Source: Bacteriovorax sp.
GTDB lineage: Bacteria; Bdellovibrionota; Bacteriovoracia; Bacteriovoracales; Bacteriovoracaceae
Length of the DNA stretch: 35,886 nucleotides
Direction of reading: 5' to 3'
Assembly (NCBI GenBank): GCA_014378525.1
Contig: JACMNL010000044.1
Coordinates: 1 to 35,886 of the forward strand
A model generated the notes under the pieces. That model saw only the letters and a program-made list of their open reading frames with translations, had not been told where the DNA came from and searched no databases. This document shows positions 30,958 through 35,886 of this stretch, one piece after another. The stretch's first letter is position 1; the number at the start of each line of letters is the position of its first letter. Position numbers and translations under genes: made by a program.

Positions 30958-32001
30958 CTAAGGATAATCCGAGTACCCTGTTTCGCCTTTTGCATAAATG
31001 GTCGCCATGTTAACCGGAGTGAGTGGCAACCCCTCCTGCAGCTTATGAACCAGATCAGGATTTGAAATAAACTTCATTCCGAAGGCCACGGCCGTAGCGT
31101 CACCATTTTTAATGATGGCTTCCGCCGCTTCTTTTTCCAGCTGCTGATTGACGATAAAAGCGCCACCGAATGCCTTAGCGAGTTTGTTCCCTAAATATCC
31201 TGTGCCTTGAGTTTCTCTCGAAAATACGAAGGCCAGTCTTCTGTCACGAAGTTTATCCATTAAATAGGTGAAGGTTGCTTCTAAATTAGAATCCCCCATC
31301 GTGTGTGAGTCAGCGCGTGGAGCGATATGGTACCCGACATTCCCTGCATCCCAGACTGTTAAAACAGCGTCCGTTACTTCCAGAGCAAAACGCGCTCTGT
31401 TTTCGATGCTGTCACCGTACTGGTCAGTTCTTTTATTTGTTGAATCCTGTAAAAACTGATCAAGTAAATATCCGTTGGCACCGTGAATTTCCACACCGTC
31501 GAATCCTGCATCTTTCGCGTTCTGTGCACCTTTTCTGAAGGCCTCAACGATCGCAGGAATTTCAGAAGTCATAAGCTCTCTTGGAACTACATAATTTTTT
31601 TCCGGACGAACTAAACTTACGTGCCCCTCAGCTGCGATCGCACTTGGTGCTACCGGTTGTTTGCCGTCTAAAAACATCGGATCAGAAATTCTTCCGACGT
31701 GCCATAACTGAAGTATAATAGTTCCGCCTTTCATATGAACAGCTTCAGTAATTTTTTTCCATCCAGTGACCTGCTCTTGTGACCAGATTCCCGGAGTGTC
31801 TGCATAACCGACTCCCATTGGATCAACTGAAGTGGCCTCCGTGATAATAAGACCCGCTGATGCTCTCTGAGCGTAGTATGTTGCCATAACATCATTGGGG
31901 ATGCGCTCAACACCTGCACGAGCGCGTGTTAGTGGCGCCATGATGATTCTGTTTGCGAGTTTTAGGTTTCCGAGTTCGATGGGTTCGAATAGTACTGACA
32001 T
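30958..32001 (-). CDS. Old Yellow Enzyme family alkene reductase (NemA-like)
   Basis: The 347-residue FMN enzyme of the TIM-barrel Old Yellow Enzyme family reduces activated C=C bonds, nitro compounds or maleimides with NAD(P)H. It shows APLTRARAG with T25 near the flavin, QLWHVGR at 98-104, and the substrate-binding H173/N176 pair with Y178 in EIHGANGYLLDQF. QDSTNKRTDQYGDSIENRARF and a C-terminal VAFGMKFISNPDL phosphate-binding segment are also present. AAAGGA precedes the ATG. Such enzymes often belong to electrophile or oxidative stress responses, in keeping with the neighbouring dps, ahp and katE genes. Confidence 0.92.
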   Translation of the reverse strand: MSVLFEPIELGNLKLANRIIMAPLTRARAGVERIPNDVMATYYAQRASAGLIITEATSVDPMGVGYADTPGIWSQEQVTGWKKITEAVHMKGGTIILQLWHVGRISDPMFLDGKQPVAPSAIAAEGHVSLVRPEKNYVVPRELMTSEIPAIVEAFRKGAQNAKDAGFDGVEIHGANGYLLDQFLQDSTNKRTDQYGDSIENRARFALEVTDAVLTVWDAGNVGYHIAPRADSHTMGDSNLEATFTYLMDKLRDRRLAFVFSRETQGTGYLGNKLAKAFGGAFIVNQQLEKEAAEAIIKNGDATAVAFGMKFISNPDLVHKLQEGLPLTPVNMATIYAKGETGYSDYP

Positions 32002-32096
32002 ATTTAATCCTTTAAGTGTTAATGACGATTCATCATAAACCTAAATCTGATTTAATAAAATTAAATAAAAATGTGCGTTGGTTACAGGAAGAATAC

Positions 32097-32124
32097 TCTA
32101 TATTGTCATAAAGAACTGTAACAA
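32097..32124 (-). promoter_or_regulatory. sigma-70-like promoter of the Old Yellow Enzyme gene with flanking half-sites
   Basis: On the minus strand TTGTTA (32119-32124) and TATAGA (32097-32102) are separated by 16 bases. GTTACAG at 32081-32087 and its reverse complement CTGTAAC at 32116-32122 flank the core promoter and might bind a regulator. The leader would be about 90 bases. Confidence 0.3.
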
Positions 32125-32159
32125 AAGAAATAAATTTCTAAAGACAGTCTTCTAAAAAA

Positions 32160-33242
32160 TTATTTTACCTGTTGATTTTCAGGAATTTTAAAAACAAAGG
32201 TTGTACCTTCCGAGCTTGAACTCATTACAGATATGCTACCGCCGAGTGACTCAGCTATTCCTTTTACAATCGTGAGCCCCAGCCCCCATCCTTTTGATTC
32301 AGGCTTCAACTTGGAATTTACTCTCTGAAATGGAGCAAACAAATCAGAAGTCACTTTCTCTTCTAGTGGGTTTCCAAAATTGTGAACTGAAATAGTAATA
32401 TCAGATGTAGATTTTGTTAAACGAACAGTAACTTTATCCTGAATAGATCCGTACTTGATGGCATTCGTGCAAAGATTTTCAACGACTCTTCTGATTCCAT
32501 CCGGACTCCAGTAACCATTGATGACCTCATCAGTAGTTCTTAAAACAAAACGATCTCCGTGAATTGAAATTAAATCATTCAGAGTTTCGCTCACCAGTGA
32601 ACAAAGCTCCATCTCTTCCAGGTCGAGTTCCAGTTTGAATCCCGCTTTAATTCTATTGGCATCGAGAAGGTTATCGATCATCTGGGCAGCACGGTTTAAA
32701 TTATCAACGACTCTTCCTGAAAGACTCACTAATTTTTCCGGTGAATTTGAATATTTTCCTATCATATGTGCGGCCGTTTTAGCTGCTGATAATGGATTTT
32801 TAAGATCGTGTGAAAGAGTCGCGACAAACTGCTCGCGAAGTATTCTTTCATGTTCTAAATTTTCGATTGATTGTTTTTGAACATCGATATCAGTTGCCGA
32901 GCTTATCCAGTAATCCACTTTTCCATTTTTAAGCATGATCGGTACTGCTCTTCCTAAAAACCAGCGATAGGTTCCATCAGCGCCTTTCATTCGGTATTCT
33001 TCATTGAAGGGGTTTGCGGTTTCCATGGCCTTCATCCAGGCCTGTGCGACATCTGGAAAATCTTCAGGATGAATTGAAGAAACCCAACCCTGTCCGAATT
33101 TTTCCTGAGAAGGAAGACCAGTGTAATCGATACAGCGTTTATTAGCGTAGTTAACGTTACCACCAGCATCAGCAGTCCACATGAGCTGTGGTAATGAGTC
33201 CGTAAGAATTCTGTAGCGATCTTCACTTTCATTATGCGGCAT
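32160..33242 (-). CDS. PAS-domain histidine kinase, soluble orphan
   Basis: The 360-residue protein has one PAS/PAC unit at about residues 8-127 (LPQLMWTADAGGNVNYANKR, then YRWFLGRAVP). The kinase core follows: H145 in ATLSHDLKNPLS, an N box (ENLCTNAIKYGS), SVHNFG in place of the usual D box and G2 box KGWGLGLTIVKG. No transmembrane segment is visible, so it should sense a cytoplasmic signal through PAS. GGAGAG precedes the ATG. There is no adjacent regulator gene; the nearest is the one at 30129-30914, two genes downstream on the same strand. Confidence 0.88.
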   Translation of the reverse strand: MPHNESEDRYRILTDSLPQLMWTADAGGNVNYANKRCIDYTGLPSQEKFGQGWVSSIHPEDFPDVAQAWMKAMETANPFNEEYRMKGADGTYRWFLGRAVPIMLKNGKVDYWISSATDIDVQKQSIENLEHERILREQFVATLSHDLKNPLSAAKTAAHMIGKYSNSPEKLVSLSGRVVDNLNRAAQMIDNLLDANRIKAGFKLELDLEEMELCSLVSETLNDLISIHGDRFVLRTTDEVINGYWSPDGIRRVVENLCTNAIKYGSIQDKVTVRLTKSTSDITISVHNFGNPLEEKVTSDLFAPFQRVNSKLKPESKGWGLGLTIVKGIAESLGGSISVMSSSSEGTTFVFKIPENQQVK

Positions 33243-33366
33243 AAACTCTCCAAAAAGTGACCGACATATTGTTATACGCCCGCCGTGAAAGTCTGAAAAG
33301 ATAGTTCGACTTTAGCAGGGTGAAATAGATCTTAATTAATGCTCAAGAATATATTTTTTGAAATTT

Positions 33367-33398
33367 AAACAATCCTGATTAACTCAGGATTGTTTTTT
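33367..33398. terminator. terminator downstream of the 33845 gene
   Basis: A perfect 12-pair stem (33367-33378 with 33384-33395), a five-base loop and T-rich tails on both strands, with TTTTTT on the plus side. The gene ending beside it is the minus-strand 33411-33845, whose stop is 13 bases away. No plus-strand gene ends here. Confidence 0.8.
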
Positions 33399-33410
33399 GT
33401 ATATTGCTTG

Positions 33411-33845
33411 TTACTTGTTGCGTATGTCTACAAATGTTTCTGTCGTTCCATCTGCATTGTGTAGAATAGTTTGAAGATCTGTGTCTTTATTAAATGAAAC
33501 TTCGGCCCATTTTTTATCAATGTCAACTTGCCCGTCTGTATAAGTGACGACGTCTTTTTCTGTGTACACCCATTTTTTGTCATCAATTTTTCCGCTTAAA
33601 AAAATCCCAACGTGTGCTAAAACCTGATCTTCAACAACGATGTCGTAATCGTAAGTTAATCTCTCCACTCCATCAAACTTCATCTCATTTGTTCCTGACT
33701 CATCAGCCACATCCATGCTCTCGCATCCGTGTTGATCGATCGAATAATAAGTTTGTTCTTCTGTTTGATACTCGCCTGAAAGATTTACGCAGGCAAAAGT
33801 TGCAGAGCTTGCCAAAAGCATTGTGATAGCGATTAAAACTTTCAT
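33411..33845 (-). CDS. small exported protein of unknown function
   Basis: The 144-residue product has a signal peptide cut after TFA at residue 18. The mature protein starts with a cysteine, but the preceding residues do not form a lipobox. C19 and C41 may form a disulfide. The mature domain is acidic and beta-rich (SGEYQTEEQTYYSIDQHGCE, then LTYDYDIVVEDQVLAHVGIF), like a small barrel. GGAG precedes the ATG. It has a terminator downstream and the dps terminator upstream, so it is an independent unit. No family was recognised. Confidence 0.6.
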   Translation of the reverse strand: MKVLIAITMLLASSATFACVNLSGEYQTEEQTYYSIDQHGCESMDVADESGTNEMKFDGVERLTYDYDIVVEDQVLAHVGIFLSGKIDDKKWVYTEKDVVTYTDGQVDIDKKWAEVSFNKDTDLQTILHNADGTTETFVDIRNK

Positions 33846-33896
33846 GAGTTCTCCATTAAAAATGTTGTAGTGAAAAGGATAACCGCATTTAAAAAT

Positions 33897-33925
33897 AAAA
33901 AAAAGGGCTTCCGTGAAGAAGCCCT
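33897..33925 (-). terminator. Rho-independent terminator of dps
   Basis: AGGGCTTC (33904-33911) and GAAGCCCT (33918-33925) pair perfectly with a six-base loop. On the minus strand the stem runs into eight T residues. It lies 27 bases after the dps stop codon. Confidence 0.93.
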
Positions 33926-33952
33926 CTATGTAAGAAAATTTATGTTTTAAAA

Positions 33953-34627
33953 TTAGTGACGAGGTTTAGTCTCAGTCTTAGTTTCGCTACTCACTTTAGA
34001 AAACGATCCATCAAAGTCTGATGAATCAGCAGCAATCGGTGACAATGCTACTAAATGCTCTGACACAAACCAGGTTTGAAGTTCATTTGTTCTGATTACA
34101 TTACTTACCAGTAAATCATTGGTTCCTTCATCGTCCCCTTCAGAAGCTTGTCTTGCGGCCTTTCTTACGAACTTAAAGATTGTTTCGTGTGCGTCTACTA
34201 AACGCGAAATTTGAACAGGAACTTCTTCACGTCCTGATGGTGCAGCAGGAATTTTAGAAAGTTCAGCAACATCTTTTGCCATGGCCACAGAAATACCACC
34301 CAGTAACTGGATTCTTTCTGCAATCATATCAACAAGGCCCGCCTGTTCAGTATAATGTTTATCGAATAATAAATGCAGCTGGTAAAAAGTTGCGCCAGAT
34401 GTTTGCCAGTGCGATTTTTTATAAAGATCGCGAAGTGTAATTGTATCTGCAAGAATGCGGTTTAGGTTTGTAATTGATTGTTCACAAACAGAATCTTCAA
34501 GTCCCAATGGAACTTTAAAACGTGTGCCGTATTTTTGAATTTCTTTTGAAGTCTGGTGCATTACTGGTTGAGCTGAAATTGCTTCTTTAGTCGTTTTAGT
34601 GTTCGTAGTAGTATTTTGATCTTTCAT
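33953..34627 (-). CDS. dps: Dps-family ferritin-like protein
   Basis: The 224-residue protein carries the Dps ferroxidase ligands with canonical spacing: H73 (KKSHWQ), H85, D89, D100 and E104, matching the +12, +16, +27 and +31 offsets of E. coli Dps. It stores iron using peroxide and can protect DNA. The chain is about 50 residues longer than usual, with a Thr/Lys-rich N-terminal tail (residues 1-40) and a Ser/Thr/Lys C-terminal tail; such tails often bind DNA or other subunits. AGGGGAA precedes the ATG, a sigma-54-like promoter lies upstream, and a strong terminator follows. Confidence 0.9.
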   Translation of the reverse strand: MKDQNTTTNTKTTKEAISAQPVMHQTSKEIQKYGTRFKVPLGLEDSVCEQSITNLNRILADTITLRDLYKKSHWQTSGATFYQLHLLFDKHYTEQAGLVDMIAERIQLLGGISVAMAKDVAELSKIPAAPSGREEVPVQISRLVDAHETIFKFVRKAARQASEGDDEGTNDLLVSNVIRTNELQTWFVSEHLVALSPIAADSSDFDGSFSKVSSETKTETKPRH

Positions 34628-34675
34628 TTTATTCCCCTAACTTTAAGATTGGACGTTATCATCCGTTCATTAAGT

Positions 34676-34691
34676 TGCAAGGTAACGGCCA
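34676..34691 (-). promoter_or_regulatory. sigma-54-like promoter of dps
   Basis: On the minus strand TGGCCGTTACCTTGCA has a TGGC -24 element and a perfect TTGCA -12 element with GG-N10-GC spacing. The predicted start near 34665 leaves a 38-base leader containing AGGGG before the ATG at 34627. Confidence 0.45.
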
Positions 34692-34799
34692 GCTTTCGAC
34701 GGGAGCATTAGAAGAATTCCACCCACTTATTTCTACGTGCATGAACCAAAAATCCTTAAGGTGAGTAAATTTGTCCCGTAAACTTTAGCGGCTTTGTCC

Positions 34800-34828
34800 T
34801 TGTTTGCCTCAGCGCGCTTCGATATAAT
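34800..34828 (+). promoter_or_regulatory. sigma-70 promoter of metG, leaderless geometry
   Basis: TTGTTT (34800-34805) and a perfect TATAAT (34823-34828) are separated by 17 bases. Seven bases (ATCCCCT) separate the -10 box from the ATG, so transcription should begin at the A of the start codon. There is no Shine-Dalgarno. Confidence 0.6.
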
Positions 34829-34835
34829 ATCCCCT

Positions 34836-35886
34836 ATGAATAAACCACAATACACTCCCCCAACAGATGTAAAATCCGTTCTTCAACAATTGAAGAGACC
34901 AAAGACCGCAGTTGTGACTGGCGGGATGCCTTATGCCAATGGCCCGCTTCACTTAGGTCACCTTGCAGGTGCGATCGTTCCGCCTGATATCATGGCCCGG
35001 TACATGAGAATGCTGATCGGAAAACAGAATGTTTTATTTGTTAGTGGAAATGATGATCATGGATCAACTTCGGAAGTTTCTGCGATCAAAGCAGGAATAC
35101 CACTACGTGAATTCATCGATAAAATTCATGGCGAACAAGTTGAGACAACCAACCGCTACGGAATTTCATACGATATTTTTTCGGGAACATCGCAGCCCGA
35201 CTGTTACCCGGTTCACAAAGAAACCTGTCAGGATTTTATGAGAAAACTTTTTCAAAATAAAATGCTGGAGAAAAAAACCACAAAACAATGGTTCGATCCA
35301 AAAATTAACCGTTTTCTTCAGGACAGAAATGTGACAGGAAAATGTCCGAATCCAAATTGCACGAATGAAACTGCATACAGTGATGAGTGTGAAGTATGTG
35401 GGACTCAATACGATCCTTCTCAACTGATCAATCCAAAATCCTCTTTATCAGATGCCACTCCGGAACTAAGAGATACAAAACATCTCTGGCTGGATATGTG
35501 GAAAGTTTCTGATCAGCTGACAGAATGGATTAAATCAAAACAAAATAAGTGGCGCAAAGGTGTTTTCAACGAAGTTTTCGAAACCGTGCAGCCTGCATTT
35601 CAATTTGATAATACAAATGAGCCGGCATTTAAGGAAATGAGAGCGACACTTCCAAAACATAAATCACGTTATGCTCCCGGAAAAAAAGTTGTGGTTCAAT
35701 TTGAAAATCTTGCTGACTTCAATACCGGAAAAAGTGCTCTGGAAGCGCAAGGTATTGCATGCGAAACACTAAGTGGATGGGCACACAGATCAATCACGAG
35801 AGACGTGACATGGGGAGTTCCTGTTCCGGCCGACATCGATCCCGAGATGGTAGAAAAAACATTATACGTATGGCCCGACTCTCTTA
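34836..35886 (+). CDS. metG: methionyl-tRNA synthetase, 3' partial, with an unusual insertion
   Basis: 350 codons are present before the right edge. The class I HIGH motif appears as HLGH (39-42) after ANGPL, followed by DDHG at 73-76. The zinc knuckle is C170-x4-C175...C185-x2-C188 (CPNPNC, CEVCG), and then LINPKSSLSDATPELRDTKH matches bacterial MetRS. After W231 about 86 residues precede SITRD (319-323), where E. coli MetRS has about 27, so roughly 55-60 residues are inserted. WGVPVP follows normally, but the usual YVWLDAPIGY reads YVWPDSL up to the edge. It charges tRNA-Met in the cytoplasm. The C-terminal half, including the KMSKS loop, lies outside the window. Confidence 0.93.
   Translation, partial: MNKPQYTPPTDVKSVLQQLKRPKTAVVTGGMPYANGPLHLGHLAGAIVPPDIMARYMRMLIGKQNVLFVSGNDDHGSTSEVSAIKAGIPLREFIDKIHGEQVETTNRYGISYDIFSGTSQPDCYPVHKETCQDFMRKLFQNKMLEKKTTKQWFDPKINRFLQDRNVTGKCPNPNCTNETAYSDECEVCGTQYDPSQLINPKSSLSDATPELRDTKHLWLDMWKVSDQLTEWIKSKQNKWRKGVFNEVFETVQPAFQFDNTNEPAFKEMRATLPKHKSRYAPGKKVVVQFENLADFNTGKSALEAQGIACETLSGWAHRSITRDVTWGVPVPADIDPEMVEKTLYVWPDSL

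Overview
The window is a moderately AT-rich, gene-dense bacterial segment from a Gram-negative organism: it encodes many exported proteins and lipoproteins, a Tat substrate with a TatA, an AhpF/AhpC pair and AT-rich intergenic regions. Secreted murein-active proteins (a YkuD_2-type L,D-transpeptidase and a lysozyme-like protein), a long-insert C1A protease and glycine-zipper lipoproteins suggest the Bdellovibrionota (Bacteriovorax/Peredibacter-like). That placement is inference from gene content only. There is no phage, IS element, CRISPR array, rRNA or tRNA. The only mobile-looking item is a HigBA-type toxin-antitoxin pair.

Layout. 1-3.1 kb (+): the 3' part of a DUF4130-UdgX protein, an exported L,D-transpeptidase, a small lipoprotein and a sterol-desaturase-family enzyme. 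3.1-3.8 kb (+): higBA with its own promoter and operator. 3.8-7.3 kb (-): an MFS transporter and a large KatE-type catalase. 7.4-8.2 kb (+): a paralogue of the first lipoprotein and a small membrane protein. 8.2-10.4 kb (-): ahpF and ahpC, with an OxyR-like operator upstream of ahpC. 10.6-16.05 kb (-): a tight seven-gene operon for an exported molybdenum hydroxylase. Its order is 2Fe-2S subunit, Tat-exported molybdopterin subunit, dihaem cytochrome c, MocA-like cytidylyltransferase, XdhC, SufU-like protein, TatA. 16.1-22.3 kb: a membrane protein, an exported DUF333-like protein joined to a C1A cysteine protease, two lipoproteins, a lipocalin and another large lipoprotein. 22.3-23.0 kb: the one long gap, with two divergent sigma-54-like promoters and an orphan terminator that together suggest a small RNA. 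23.0-28.9 kb: a lysozyme-like protein, a KdpD-like orphan histidine kinase, a coiled-coil protein, a small exported protein and a UvrA2-type ABC ATPase. 28.9-34.6 kb (-): a DUF2231-like membrane protein, PhnA/YjdM, a response regulator, an Old Yellow Enzyme, a PAS histidine kinase, a small exported protein and Dps. 34.8 kb to the end (+): the 5' part of metG, with an unusual insertion.

How it fits together. Peroxide defence is dense here (katE, ahpC, ahpF, dps), with two DNA-repair-related proteins (UdgX-like, UvrA2) and cell-envelope proteins. The molybdenum-hydroxylase operon carries what it needs to make, mature and export the enzyme: cofactor cytidylylation, cofactor sulfuration/insertion, a sulfur or Fe-S donor-like protein and a Tat component. 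Several monocistronic genes (second-position lipoprotein, katE, the lysozyme-like gene, uvrA2, dps) share GG-N10-GC promoters of the sigma-54 type at plausible distances from their starts. Three other genes (metG, the response regulator and a lipoprotein) have a -10 box 6-7 bases before the ATG and no Shine-Dalgarno, as expected of leaderless messages.
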